From Aphanomyces cochlioides (taxonomy: Eukaryota > Oomycota > Saprolegniomycetes > Saprolegniales > Verrucalvaceae), in NCBI GenBank assembly GCA_019828595.1, contig JAHQRK010000005.1, positions 2,356,001-2,420,000 on the forward strand: a stretch of DNA of 64,000 nt, read 5' to 3'. Shown in pieces: positions 40,166 through 51,391 of the stretch. The position numbers and the translations under genes were made by a program. The notes beneath the pieces are model-generated. The model saw only the letters and a list, made by a program, of their open reading frames with translations, did not search any database and was not told where the DNA came from. Position 1 is the stretch's first letter. Each line of letters opens with the position of its first letter.

Positions 40166-42741
40166 CTATTCGCCTCCCGTCTCTTCGAGATTCGCAAGCA
40201 CTTCCTTTGTGCTTTGCTTTAATACTTTCTTGATTTCCTTGAGCACTTGGTTGCCATCGAGCGCGACTTCGTCTTCAAACAGATCTTGGAAGCGGAAGAA
40301 GATGTCATTCACGACTTCTTTGAACATTTCCGACACATTAGCGGCATTGGACGACGATGGCGGCGCTGGCGAGCTTAGAAGCAGTTCTTGGGCTTCCTTC
40401 TTGAGCTCTTCGGCTTGTTGGAGTGCGAGTTTGGCCGCTTCTTCCTTTTGCACCATCTCGACGACTGCCTTGTCCAATTTAGCTTGGGATTCTGCACATC
40501 GTTCACATGGTTCTCCAGGAATGCCGACACCATTAGCACTGCCGCCAGCGTGAAGTTTCGCCTCGAGGTCTGCGACTTGTTCTTGGAGCTGCTGGACTTC
40601 CTGCTCCCTTGCATTTGCATGGAATGCTTGCATTTGCTCGAGTTCGCCAATGCGTTCAATACGCAGCGCCTTTTCGGCATTGAGCGCTTGGACTTCTTGC
40701 GCCGTCGCGGCGGCATTCGCCTTCCACTGCTCGGCCAACATGCGCAGCTCGTCATTTTCCTTCTGGAGGTCCAACGACGACGGCTGACTTTGCTGCAATG
40801 CCACCTAGACCAGATTCGTTAGAGCTCTTGCTACAGAGCTGGCGTACCTTTTCCCTTTCAAATTGTTGGCGCAGTGCTTCGATCTCTTGGCGATGTTGGT
40901 CTTGGAGCTGCGCCACCGCTCGGTCATGGCTGATGCGCTGCGATTGCACTTCCGATTCATGGAGCGACGTCAGGTTGGCCAATTGTTTCTTGACGAGGTT
41001 AAGCTCTTGCTCAGCGATCGACCGTGCTGCCGTCTCGTTCTTCAGCGCGGTTTCCGCACGAGCGCGGCTATCCCGTTCAAAGGTGAGCTGAGCCATGTCT
41101 TGTTCAGCTACACAACGATCAATCATGCTGCATTCCATGGGGAGATAGCGACGTACATGTTGACTTTTGGTACAAGGCAAAGCGAAGTTGTTGGACTTCT
41201 TGGTGCATTCTGTTGAGTTGATTGATCGCCGTATCCCGCGCGGCCGTGACATTGGCGAGCTCACTCTCGTGGAGCGCCAATTGATCCTTCCATTGCGCCT
41301 TCTCGGCCGTGAGTTTGGTCGTCGTCTTCTGCAAGTCGTCGTACTTGGCTTCGTACGCGTTGAACTGCTGCGTCTGGAGTGTGATCTGCTGCAACAGACG
41401 TTCGTTCTCCCCCACGAGGCGCTCGACTCCTCGGAGCGTTTGGCTTGCGTCCGTCATGGACGTCAGCGAGCTCAACGACGATGTTGCTGATCCATTTCCA
41501 GGTGCGATACGAATCAAATGGTCAACTTTTGTGTTGATTTCCACGACGAGTGCATCCAGAGGTTTCCCGAGCATCGGTGGTGGTGCCATCAGCCATGGAT
41601 ACATGGATGGCGTGGACGGTGGAGGCGTCGGCATACCGTAGGGTGATGGAGCGACGCCACCGTAGGATGGAGGAGCTCCATACATGGACATGGGAGGCTG
41701 TTGTTGCTGCTGCTGTTGCTCTTTCCTTCGCTCGAATTCTCTCTCACGCTCCAAGAGCTCTTGTTTTCTCTTCTCGATATCCTCCTTTTCTTTTTCGTAA
41801 ATGACCAAGTCGTTCGAGAGTGCTGCTGGCGCGGGTTCGTTTGCTGTGGGCTTATGAACTTCAGGATTCGGGCGTGGGGCTGCTTCCTTGGGCTCCTTGG
41901 TGTCGCTCTTAATCTTGACAAGCTCGATCTGCAAGATGTACCAATCCTTGCCGTTGGTTTTGCCAGGAGGAACCAACACGATGCGATGACCGCCTTTCTT
42001 CATCCCCACAACACCTTCTTCCAGCGCGGAAATACGCTCTGTCTTGTCGCCGACGCGGAACTTGCGGAGTTCCGTCGCTTGAACCTTTTCAAATGGAGCA
42101 TATTTCGTCACGACGTCCAATGGTGAGCTCCCCGCATTGCCCACGACACGCCAGGCGCTAAATGCAATCCCAACCGTGTCGCCTTCAGCAATGGCACGAC
42201 TGCTGGGCGCATTGGCTGGCGCACTCGAGAGTTCTTCCTTCATCAAGGCATTTGGCGAAATCGATCCGCCACCCCATATCCCAACGTGAACTTTGGTCAG
42301 AAAGAGCGTTCGAATAAACGTTTGTGCATCGACTTCAGTGCTGAATCGTGCCGAGTAATTGTCACCTGCCGCGTCGTAAAAGTTGACATATTGCCCGGGT
42401 TGAAGTGTGGCTTGTAGCGTCAACGTGACGGGCGAGAGCGACAAGTGTTGCTTGGCCGCGTTGTAAAACAACAGCGAGTACGCCGCATTATTGCCGAGAA
42501 TGACACATCCAACGGGGGACGGTGAGCACGACGCGTACGATTTTTTCGCGCTGTCGTACTTGAACAACGTCACGCTTGTGGTGTAAATGATGTTTTGCGA
42601 TTCTGCCGAAGTCGACGACGCGGGTGCTGCTGCACCTCGCACTGGTTCTTTCGGGGCGCTATATTTGAGTGGATTGTTCGATGCATCGCTTGATCCATTC
42701 GTGCCGAAGATGCTTCCAAGCCGTGCTTTTGCTTCTGCCAT
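40166..42741 (-). CDS. FKBP15/WAFL-like coiled-coil protein A
   Basis: Exons 42741-41157, 41107-40848 and 40804-40166 encode 827 residues. Order: a WH1/EVH1-like domain (about 50-140; VTLFKYDSAKKSYASCSPSP, GQYVNFYDAAGDNYS), a degenerate FKBP domain (ISALEEGVVGMKKGGHRIVL ... WYILQIELVKI) that lacks most catalytic aromatic residues, a Pro/Gln linker with seven consecutive Gln, and long coiled coils to a conserved C-terminal block (VNDIFFRFQDLFEDEVALDG). Animal FKBP15 links early endosomes to actin. The start is the ATG at 42741 because upstream codons begin with TTG. A paralogue lies at 48346-50760. Confidence 0.85.
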
Positions 42742-42847
42742 CCTTCCGTCGAGCAAAGATGCGCCGCTCGCTTCTTGGCAAGACTGATGCCTTTACTTCG
42801 ATTGTGAAACTCGAAGGTACTTTTTCTTCTTCGACATGTGTAATTTT

Positions 42848-42943
42848 AAAACCCTACACCCCTTCAATTATAAACCCCTAACACCACTAAACCCTTCAAC
42901 CCCATTTGTCTTAAACCCTTGCGCTTGAACCCTTCAACCCCTC
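42848..42943. promoter_or_regulatory. Degenerate AACCCCT (telomere-like) run
   Basis: AAACCCTACACCCC, TAAACCCCTAACACC, AAACCCTTCAACCCC and related units lie 107-202 bp upstream of FKBP15-like A (minus) and about 210 bp before the divergent gene at 43156. Confidence 0.6.
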
Positions 42944-43155
42944 GGGTCGCTTGAAGTTGAAAGTGCGGCGGGAAGGATCGAATGGAAGAAGGAGAGACGA
43001 GCAAGCGCTGACAGAGAGAGAGAGAGCAACGTGTATGGGCATTGAAAATCAAGATGAGGGCAAGATCCAACTCTATTTATAGCCTCCAAACTCTCAACGC
43101 CATGGTTGTGTCGAAAATAGACGACACTCGCTTGCATTTTGCTTGATCGATCGAC

Positions 43156-43860
43156 ATGTCGTGTGCATCTCGAGGCTCCCGCGTGCATCATGTGCGTCGG
43201 ACGTCGAATCCGTTCTTTACCACATCGTCTGGAATTGTTGGAATCAATCTGCATGAATCGACGGAATTTGTTGCTCCGAAATTGGATGAGGCGCCTCACA
43301 GACTCGGAAGCGACAACAACCAAGCAGACGAAAACAAGCTCGTGAAATTCATGTACCAAACGACGACATCAGGAATTGGCGAAGGCATTGAACGACGTGA
43401 AAACCCCATGACACAGCGTATGGACAAGTACAATTTGAAGAAAGGTAGTTGGATCATACCGCCTTGGTCTCAATGCTTGTTGTAGAAATTGAAGAAAGCG
43501 GGCTCGTTAAGATTCGCTCCGTGGGTGTGATCTCTCCCGAAGAAGTCTTCGCCCGCACAAAAGCCGAATTGTTAGATCCATCGACTCAAACTGTCCTCGA
43601 TATCAAGCCAATTGCTGCCCCTCGCAAGGAGCATCCGATGTACACGACCAGGTAGCTCCCCATTCGTGCCACCGCGTGACTCGTATCTCTGTAGCAATCG
43701 CGTCTTGGGAGAAGAGAAGGGAGCCATTCAAGTGTCCGCCGAGCGTATCGTGAACCCCTCGTCCTTTACTAACTCGTTCAATGGCGTTCGCTACCGCGAC
43801 TATGGCTTGAACACTGCTGTAACCAAATCCAAGATTTGCGACCAGCTAGACTACTCATAA
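43156..43860 (+). CDS. Predicted ciliary microtubule-associated protein (PIERCE-like tail)
   Basis: Exons 43156-43444, 43486-43651 and 43695-43860 encode 206 residues. The C-terminal quarter, from MYTTSN to NSFNGVRYRDYGLNTAVTKS, has the T-S-N ... F-x-G-x-x-R-x-x-G-L-N-T pattern of the PIERCE1/C9orf116 group of ciliary doublet microtubule inner proteins. The N-terminal part (GINLHESTEFVAPKLDEAP, GEGIERRENPMTQRMDKY) is not recognised. Oomycete zoospores are flagellated, which fits. Assignment depends on a short motif. Confidence 0.6.
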
Positions 43861-44749
43861 CCTAAAAAAGTGTGCTCTGTCGCAACTTAGCTCACGTTAT
43901 CTCCATCCCCATGGCAACCATCGAGAAGAGATCCACGGCGAGACACTTCAGTCGTTCTCATCCACGTCATCCTCGCTTGACTCTTCCATGTCAAGCTCAA
44001 ACTTTGCTGTTTCCCATAGTAATTCAAAGATTAGTACATTTAAGCATACAAATTTCAAGTTTAAATTTCTGCTAGTAGTTAGTAGATTTAATATGTCTGG
44101 TGTCATCGTGCGTCAAGCAGTCGTGGCTGTGCCGTCAGTCAGTTCCTTCGTTGGTTTGGGCAATATTTGCCTCCCTTTAGAAGCACCGCAAGCTTTGAAG
44201 ATGCATATTTGCTTGTCTGCTTGCTTTTGATACAAAATGCTGGGGCTGCCTCGGGGAAATGTGGTTGCAGCTTATCTTTGACACCAGTCAATCATATGGC
44301 TCTCAATCAGCATGGCGCGGCCGACTAGATAGCGCGCTGGGGGAACCAAAGCTTGCCCAGAGCTGTTAGTTTATTGTACGCCACGAGAATCAACTCTAGA
44401 AAGCCGTGCAAAGGCACATCGCTCGTTGTCTCCACGCCAACCTGTCCGCGACATGCTTCTTGAAGGCGTTAAACGCCATCGACACCTTTACTTGTAGGAT
44501 ACAAAACGAACAAAAACTATGCAAGTAGATGTGAATTAACCAACAATACGTAATTGAAGTGTAAAACGAATAGAAAAAATATTGTGATTGTAAGTTATAA
44601 TATAAAAATGCATATAATTTGTTAAAATTTCTTCTTACATATTAAGATCTGTGTTTTCAACAGATCTAATAGTTTAAAACACATGAAGGACGTCTGGTTG
44701 GCGACCGACGGACGAATCTGCACTTGTGAAACGGAAGGGCTGCACAGAG
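43861..44749. other. Intergenic, no gene recognised
   Basis: About 890 bp, AT-rich toward 44480-44680. An ATG at 44092 opens a 46-codon frame (MSGVIVRQAVVAVPSVSSF) of uncertain meaning. An inverted AGATCTG/CAGATCT pair (about 44646-44667) precedes the adenylosuccinate synthetase start by about 85 bp. Confidence 0.4.
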
Positions 44750-46243
44750 ATGTGGAGCCGTGTGATCAAGTCCCTGGGCTCTCAAGCCTCAGGTGTGGCT
44801 GCCGCGGCGGCGGTTGGCGCCGGTGTCATGTACGCCTCGATGCAAGTCGAATCGAAGCCTTTGCTCGCGAATGAAATCGATCCTCGTGATACTACGCGTG
44901 GCTTGTTGCGTGAAGTGATCTCCAAGCTCAACCGCATTGAAAGCGCGGTGGCCAACCCCAAGCGCGAAGGCCCAGGCGTGGATGTTGTCTTGGGTGCGCA
45001 ATGGGGCGACGAAGGCAAGGGCAAGTTGGTCGACATGTTGTCTCAACAATACGACATTATTGCCCGTGTGGCTGGGGGAGCGAATGCTGGCCATACGATT
45101 GTCTGCAATGGCAAGAAGTACAAGTTTCACTTGGTCCCATCCGGCGTACTCAATGAAAACGCCGTGTGTGTGATCGGTAACGGTGTCGTGGTCCACCTCC
45201 CGTCTTTGTTGGCCGAATTGCAACAATTGAAGGACGTTGGCGTCGACTGCACGGGTCGTGTGCTCATCTCAGACCGCGCACATATGGTGTTGGATCTCCA
45301 CCAAGAAGTGGATGGTCTGATGGAAAACCGCCGCGGTCGCAACAAGATTGGCACGACCAAGAAGGGCATTGGTCCGGCTTACTCGTCCAAGATGCTCCGC
45401 AATGGCGTCCGTGTGGGCGACTTGCGTTACTTCGACGACTTCGCTGAGAAATTGCGCGCTCAAGTCCAATTCTACAAGGAGAACTATCCCGACTTGACCC
45501 TCGATGCTGAAGCGGAAATTGAAAAGTACCGCCAGCTCAAGGATGCAATTTTGCCCATCACGGTCGACTCGATTGAGTACCTCAACAAGGCTTACATTAG
45601 CGGCAAGAAGATCCTCGTTGAAGGCGCCAACGCTACCATGTTGGACATTGACTTCGGCACGTACCCTTACGTGACGTCGTCGAATCCTTCCATCGGTAGT
45701 ATCTGCACTGGTGGCGGTATCTCCCCCAACCGCATCAATGGCATCATTGGTATTGTGAAGGCCTACTGCACGCGTGTCGGCGAAGGGCCTTTCCCTACTG
45801 AATTGCATGACGACGTCGGTGAGCACCTTGGCCGTGTTGGCGCTGAATTCGGCACGACCACGGGCCGCGCCCGTCGCTGTGGTTGGCTCGACATCCCCCA
45901 GATGCGCTACTCCAACTTGGTCAATGGATTCACCGAGATCAACTTGACCAAGCTCGATGTCTTGACGGGTCTTCCTGAAGTCAAGATTGGTGTTGCGTAC
46001 TGGCACAATGGCAAGAAGGTCAACGGCATGCCGTCGAATCTCCAAGTGCTGCAAGAATCGACCGTGCAGTATGAAACCTTGCCTGGCTGGAGCGAAGACA
46101 TTTCCAAGTGCCGAACGTTCGAAGAGCTTCCCGAGAATGCGCAAAAGTTTGTGTTGCGTGTGGAAGCGCTCCTTGGCACGCACATCAAGTGGATTGGTGT
46201 CGGTCAAGACCGTCTCGATGTCATTGAACGTCCGAGAAAGTAG
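44750..46243 (+). CDS. Adenylosuccinate synthetase with N-terminal extension
   Basis: 497 residues, single exon, from the ATG at 44750 (the open codons before it begin with GTG). Catalyses GTP-dependent ligation of IMP and aspartate, the first committed step to AMP. The P-loop GDEGKGK is at 86-92, with GGANAGHTIV, RRGRNKIGTTKKGIGPAY, EGANATMLDIDFGTYPYVTS and TTTGRARRCGWLD all present. The first 75 residues are not part of the catalytic fold: a basic start (MWSRVIKSLG), an Ala/Gly hydrophobic stretch and a charged linker resemble an organelle presequence or anchor. The enzyme is normally cytosolic, so mitochondrial or membrane localisation would be unusual. Confidence 0.96.
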   Translation: MWSRVIKSLGSQASGVAAAAAVGAGVMYASMQVESKPLLANEIDPRDTTRGLLREVISKLNRIESAVANPKREGPGVDVVLGAQWGDEGKGKLVDMLSQQYDIIARVAGGANAGHTIVCNGKKYKFHLVPSGVLNENAVCVIGNGVVVHLPSLLAELQQLKDVGVDCTGRVLISDRAHMVLDLHQEVDGLMENRRGRNKIGTTKKGIGPAYSSKMLRNGVRVGDLRYFDDFAEKLRAQVQFYKENYPDLTLDAEAEIEKYRQLKDAILPITVDSIEYLNKAYISGKKILVEGANATMLDIDFGTYPYVTSSNPSIGSICTGGGISPNRINGIIGIVKAYCTRVGEGPFPTELHDDVGEHLGRVGAEFGTTTGRARRCGWLDIPQMRYSNLVNGFTEINLTKLDVLTGLPEVKIGVAYWHNGKKVNGMPSNLQVLQESTVQYETLPGWSEDISKCRTFEELPENAQKFVLRVEALLGTHIKWIGVGQDRLDVIERPRK

Positions 46244-46291
46244 AGAGAGACAGACTTTGCCATGTATTTTTCATAGCAATCGTTTGATTTT

Positions 46292-47770
46292 TCATTTCAC
46301 AACTTCTTGCTCGCCTGCTGTTCTCTTGCTATTGACGCCGCTGTTGCTATTTCGTGCTCGATGAACCTTGCATCGATCATGAATCTTCGCTGCATTGTTA
46401 CATCCGTCGACGGAGCATGGTCGATCATTTTCAGGTTTGCCGCATTTCCTTCTTCCCGGTGGTTGTATCACACCACTAATACTCCGGTCTGGCCACAGTC
46501 CAAGTGGACGTAGCTGTGTATGAGCCAACACTATGCCGATGGGTTGCTGCCTCACTCCTGAATCGTCACTAAGTTGATTTTCGTTCTCACCATGAGCCAT
46601 AATTGCTGCATGCATGGCGTTGAGGTGGGTCAGCACGTTTGTAGTAACCACTAGCTTGTATTGGGCCACTTGTTCTGCCGCCATGCCAACCTCCTTTTTG
46701 AGTAATTTGAGGCGATCTTCTGAGGCTGTGCAGAAATGTAACCAAGCCAAGTCTGAGGGTTGCCGAGAGAGCGGAGAGTGTAGATACAGCGAGGCTTTCA
46801 ATGAGGACAACTGAGCTTTCATGGCAGCAATGGCAGCTTGGACATCAACGGGCCATCTGGAACCTTGATTGTCTTTCAGCAAATTAATTTCTTGACGTAG
46901 GTCTTCAACTTGATGGATCGTTGCTTGTTGCAATAGTCCGCTTAGTCGATCTGCACCCCCTGAGCTTTGGATTGTCGTTTTCCCCAATCGCTCATTCGCA
47001 ATTTTAGCTTGTGTTTGCTTCAATTCCTTCTCGAGGCGAGTGTTCTCGGCTTCGAGTGTTTGGATTGTCGTTTTCCCCAATCGCTCATTCGCAATTTTAG
47101 CTTGTGTTTGCTTCAATTCCTTCTCGAGGCGAGTGTTCTCGGCTTCGAGTGTTTGGATTGTCGTTTTCCCCAATCGCTCATTAGCTTGTGCTTGCTTCAA
47201 TTCCTTCTCGAGGCGAGAGTTCTCGGCTTCGAGGGTTTGGATACGTTCATGACCACCGAGTAGATTCTTTTCCACCTCAAGCTTGAGCGTCTCGTTATCA
47301 AATTCGACATCGACTAGTTTCGCCCGTGTGATAGTCAATTCCTTCTTAAGTCGCGCCTTTTCTTCGTTATCAATTTCGACATCGACTAGTTTCGCATGTG
47401 TGATAGTCAATTCCTTTGTGAGTTGCGCCTTTTCTTCTTTGAGTTCATTAATTCGAACGATAGCTCGTTCCAGCTTGCGTTGCAAAACGTTCGAGTGTTT
47501 TGCATGGGATTCAACAAACGCAGACATGGAGCGCGACACTTCGTTCATGGTCTTCTCAAGCGAGATAGGGTTTTCTAAAGGAATTGTTGACGTTGTGTCC
47601 TCGCCTTCTGAAGCTTGCTCTGTAACGTCCATCTCTCGCTCAAGTTGCACCGACCGACCCAGTGTCTCGTCCGAAGCGGTCATAGTGCTAGACCCATGAG
47701 GAGCAGCTGCTAACAATGTCTTCCTTCTGGCTGCATCCAATCTTAGCCTCTTACTCGTTCGCTTGACCAT
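46292..47770 (-). CDS. Coiled-coil protein with C-terminal Cys/His zinc motif
   Basis: 492 residues from the ATG at 47770. A basic, NLS-like N-terminus (MVKRTSKRLRLDAARRKT) leads into a long coiled coil containing two sets of internal repeats: LTITHAKLVDVEIDNEEKA twice and ANERLGKTTIQTLEAEN with its partner TRLEKELKQTQAKI three times. The C-terminus has DRPCSVDGCNNAAKIHDRCK followed by VH, a C-x4-C-x9-C-x2-H motif resembling the WRKY19-like zinc fingers common in oomycetes. A nuclear DNA- or chromatin-linked role is inferred. It is convergent with adenylosuccinate synthetase, 48 bp apart. Confidence 0.75.
   Translation of the reverse strand: MVKRTSKRLRLDAARRKTLLAAAPHGSSTMTASDETLGRSVQLEREMDVTEQASEGEDTTSTIPLENPISLEKTMNEVSRSMSAFVESHAKHSNVLQRKLERAIVRINELKEEKAQLTKELTITHAKLVDVEIDNEEKARLKKELTITRAKLVDVEFDNETLKLEVEKNLLGGHERIQTLEAENSRLEKELKQAQANERLGKTTIQTLEAENTRLEKELKQTQAKIANERLGKTTIQTLEAENTRLEKELKQTQAKIANERLGKTTIQSSGGADRLSGLLQQATIHQVEDLRQEINLLKDNQGSRWPVDVQAAIAAMKAQLSSLKASLYLHSPLSRQPSDLAWLHFCTASEDRLKLLKKEVGMAAEQVAQYKLVVTTNVLTHLNAMHAAIMAHGENENQLSDDSGVRQQPIGIVLAHTQLRPLGLWPDRSISGVIQPPGRRKCGKPENDRPCSVDGCNNAAKIHDRCKVHRARNSNSGVNSKRTAGEQEVVK
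46963..47240. repeat. Three tandem copies of a 93-bp coding repeat
   Basis: The unit begins TTTGGATTGTCGTTTTCCCC and includes CAATTCCTTCTCGAGGCGAG. The first two copies are almost identical; the third lacks 9 bp (3 codons), so the frame is kept. Near-identity of DNA implies recent expansion or homogenisation. Confidence 0.85.
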
Positions 47771-48345
47771 ACCGTTCGACTTATCGAAGTGATGTGCATC
47801 ATGAGAAAGCTCAATCGATCCGTTATCCGGATCTCATATCCGGATGTCGAGTTTTGATACTTTTGTCCATCCGGATAATATTCGAACGCTGCTTTTGAAC
47901 ACAGTTCTCCATCAACTCAGCACTATTTCCTTCACTTGACTGCGAATGGATAACTTGACGACAGAAGATTCTTCCTAAAGCCTTTACGACGCTTAGGAAT
48001 GATGCTATCCTACATCGAGGACTGTTATCGTTGACCGACCGTCGAGTTACGTGTACATCGGGCAATCCTCATACTATTTTTCGGAGCACAACATTTTCTC
48101 CGGAAAACACGAGACCGCTAGGGTTTTGGGCAACAAAGGAGAAAACATTGCAGCTTTGTAGATGGGTGCCCCTGGACAGCTTTGATGAGCCCTGCTTTGT
48201 GTGAGGTAGACTTCGGGCCACAGAGTATATAAAGTATAAGAGGCCAGGATAAATTGTTACAGGTTTTTGATATCAATTTTTTCCTCTGAAAAGTGATACA
48301 TCTCTTTGAGCTGTTGAAGCATTTTGGCGCGCTTTTTTCAGTTTT
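47771..48345. promoter_or_regulatory. Intergenic with three CCGGATA words
   Basis: TTATCCGGATC (47823-47833), TATCCGGATG (about 47837-47846) and ATCCGGATAAT (47869-47879) lie 53-110 bp upstream of the coiled-coil gene at 47770. The rest of the stretch up to 48345 shows no gene. Confidence 0.55.
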
Positions 48346-50760
48346 CTATTTGCGCTCAAGCTTGGCGAGGACTTCGGGGGTCTGATGCTTGAGAACCTTG
48401 CGGATCTGTGTCGCGACCTCTTTGCCAGTGAACTCCGCGTCGTCCTCAAATACGTCTTGGCATGCGAAGTAAATGTCGTTCATGAGTTCCTTGACGAGCG
48501 TCTCGCGATCTTCGCGATTGAGTGCAGCGTCAGCTTGGGATTGCCGCAACTGCTCTTGTAATTCAACGACTGAGCGTTGCGCGTCTTCAAGTTTGGTGCG
48601 ATGAGCAGTCCTTTCTTGAATGAACTCGTCCAGATGCATTTTCGCTTCGTTTGCGTCTCGTTCGTGGGCTTGTCGTTCGATTTGGATCTGCTGTTGGAAT
48701 TGCTCAAGCTAGACAAAGTCATTCACTGACGATGCATGTATCATTACCTCCATCTTCAAGGCATTATATTGGCTCTTCACTTGTTGCAGTTCTCCTGTAA
48801 GTTCCTCGATACGATTGAAACTAATCGTTTTTTCCTCATGCATTTTCTTTTGAGCAAGCATTGCGATTTCTCTGGCCTCGTCCAGTTTGCGCTCTTGTTC
48901 TGCAGTTTGCGTTTGCAAGGTTTGCGTCTGCTGTGCCACAACGCGCTGGATTGCAGCATGATCTTGCTCCAACTGAGTTCGAAGACTGCGTTCTTTCTCC
49001 AATGCGACCGTCCACCTTTGGGCGTCGCTTTCCATCTGAGCACATCGTTGCTTGGTGTTTTCGAGCTGGAGCTGCAAAGTTTGTACCTCACCATACACGG
49101 ACGATCGATCAACTTGACGTTGCGAGTCCATGCGAAATCGATCTATGTCATCCTGGAGTTGATTATTGTATCTTTGCAAGTCTTGCACTTGGTGCGTCAA
49201 TCTCGCGTTCTCTTCTCGCAAAGTGTCGCTTTCGGCCAATGCTCGTTCAATGCTCTTGATCAACGAACTAGATGATGTAGATCCACCCATGTCAAGACGT
49301 CGAAGACTGTTGCTGCCGCTGCTGTGGTAAGATGACATGGATGTTTGACTGCTCAGCACACGATCCATCTTGCGTTGAACCTCAATGAGCATCCCTTCGA
49401 TCGACAAGGTCGTACGTTGGACTCGCTGAAGTGTCGCGTCCATCTCAGAATTGTTTCCGACAGACAACGGAGGTGCTATTAGCTGCATAGGAGGCGCTTG
49501 ATACATTGGTATTGATGTTGGTGCGGCAACTGGAGGAAACGATGGCGAAGCGAAGGCAAATGAGTTGGACGAAGGAGGTAGTTGGAATTGCTCAGGCGAC
49601 TTCGAATGTGGCGACGCAAACGAAAACGAACTGGATGACGGAGGGGCTTGGAATTGCTCCAGTGGCTTTGATGGTGTCGTTGTTGGCTTGACTGGCTCGG
49701 GCTCAAGCGAGGCACGTTCGCGAGCATCGTCTAACTCTTTGCGAAGGCGAGCCAGCTCCATTTGTTGTTGCAGGAGTGCTTCATGCTCACGTCGAAGCGA
49801 ATCTACTTCGGCTGAGTCTGCAGCAGGCACTTCAGCTCTAACAAGAGCCTCCGGTAGAACAGCGCGAGTGGGATTTGCTGGGACTTCCTGCTTTATGGGC
49901 GTAGAAGGCACATCTGGACGCGGAGCAATAACAGTTTCTGTCACATCTTGCTGCGAAGTTCGTCGGCTTGGTGCCGTTGGCAGGACCAAGACGCTGCTAC
50001 CCAAACGGGAAAGATGTTCCATACGACTCACGAGGTCATCTCGACGGTCCTGGTCGTCAGTCGACACTGGTGCAGAAACAGCAGGTGCTTCACTTCGCTT
50101 CTCTTTCTTCACTTTTACAAGCTCCACGTAGGCAAGGACGTACGACGAGGATGCAGACACGGCAAGGAAAATATATCTAGCGCCGCCTCGTTGCATGCCG
50201 ACAACTTGGCCCGAAAGGCCAGGTAGACCTTCTGTTGTGGTGTCTCCCAGCTTGACTTTGAACAAGTCGTCTTTCAGAATCGGTGGAGCATGGACCACAT
50301 CAATGGGATTGCCATCCGTCACAGCATCGAGGGACCATGCTTGAATCTGGAGCCCTGCAATATCACCAAGTTGCACTGCGTAGCCTTCGCCCACGCGCGT
50401 ATCTGCGTGCACAGACGGTGAATTCGCGGCACGATACATGTAGAGCTTGGCACAGGCGATGGCTTGGAAGAACGCCGTGACTTGTGCGTCGTCCTTGAAG
50501 CGCATTGAGTAGTTTTGATTGGAAGCGTCGTAAAAGTTGACGTAGTGATCTTGCTGCGGCGTGAACTTAACATGGACATCGAGCGGTGTCGAAAGCACTT
50601 CTTCCTGTGCGCGGTTGTAGCAGAACAGTCGGTATTTCGTCTGGTTGCTTCGCATGAGAGCAAGACCCAATGCCGAGTCACTCAATGGACGATAGCCTTG
50701 CGTTGCGCTGTCATATTGGTGCACGTAGACACTGCCGCTGTAGACCAAGATGTCGGACAT
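48346..50760 (-). CDS. FKBP15/WAFL-like coiled-coil protein B
   Basis: Exons 50760-48748 and 48708-48346 encode 791 residues. It has the same order as protein A: WH1-like domain (SVYVHQYDSATQGYRPLSDS, DHYVNFYDASNQNYSMRF), degenerate FKBP domain (LPGLSGQVVGMQRGGARYIF ... YVLAYVELVKV), a Pro/Ser linker with two FASPHSKSPEQFQ-type repeats, then coiled coils and the shared C-terminal block MNDIYFACQDVFEDDAEFTG. The exon boundary before the last coiled coil is equivalent to one in A, although A has one more intron. Peptidyl-prolyl isomerase activity is doubtful because active-site aromatics are missing. Confidence 0.85.
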
Positions 50761-51391
50761 CTTTGCGACCTTGACACAATTTGTGAGGAGAAAATGCTTG
50801 TTACACGCATTATACCAAGGGAATCCATTTCATTGGCTGAAAGAATTCCATTATTTGCCAATTAAAACCATATAAAGTATAAATTGGTCTTTGATTCGCT
50901 GAAATTATAGCGTAGCACTTTCTGTCGATTTCCGTCAACGGCAATTCGAACTACTGTAAAGCTTCTTATGCAGCAGTAGGCCACACAAGGCCAAGTAGAA
51001 GCTCAAGTGATGAATAAAACTCCCCGGACTTGAGCGAATCATGTATTTGAGTAGTTTATTGCTATACAGAAAAAAACCAACATTCTCAACAAACATAACA
51101 GAAGAAAATGTATGAGCTGCCAACGCTTATGTGATTATATGTCTTTTATGGTGTACTCGTCATCTCTGAGGTAAGCATGGACTTGTTATCTTCTTTTTGT
51201 ATTGTGCTTTGCATTCAATGTCATTTCCTGGGGTTTACATCTTAATTAAGGATGAGATAGACAGACACTTAAAATCTATATGGACATACATTCTGTTAGC
51301 TTGTCAAGATTGACATTCAATAGCAAATCAGCCAATCATATTCATATTTTTGCTTTACTATCATTTGATTGGCTAAATTCTATTGAAAAGT
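50761..51391. other. Intergenic with CCAAT words
   Basis: CATTGGCTGAAAG (50831-50843), TTGCCAATT (about 50857) and AATTGGTC (about 50882) lie 70-130 bp upstream of FKBP15-like B; AGCCAATCA and TGATTGGCTAAA occur at 51330-51377 next to the PIG-L stop. A minus frame ending at 50935 (MFVENVGFFLYSNKLLKYM) is hydrophobic but has no support. Confidence 0.4.

Noticed and set aside
45269..46207. 312-codon minus-strand frame opposite adenylosuccinate synthetase
   Set aside because: Antisense shadow caused by strong codon bias of the conserved enzyme gene.
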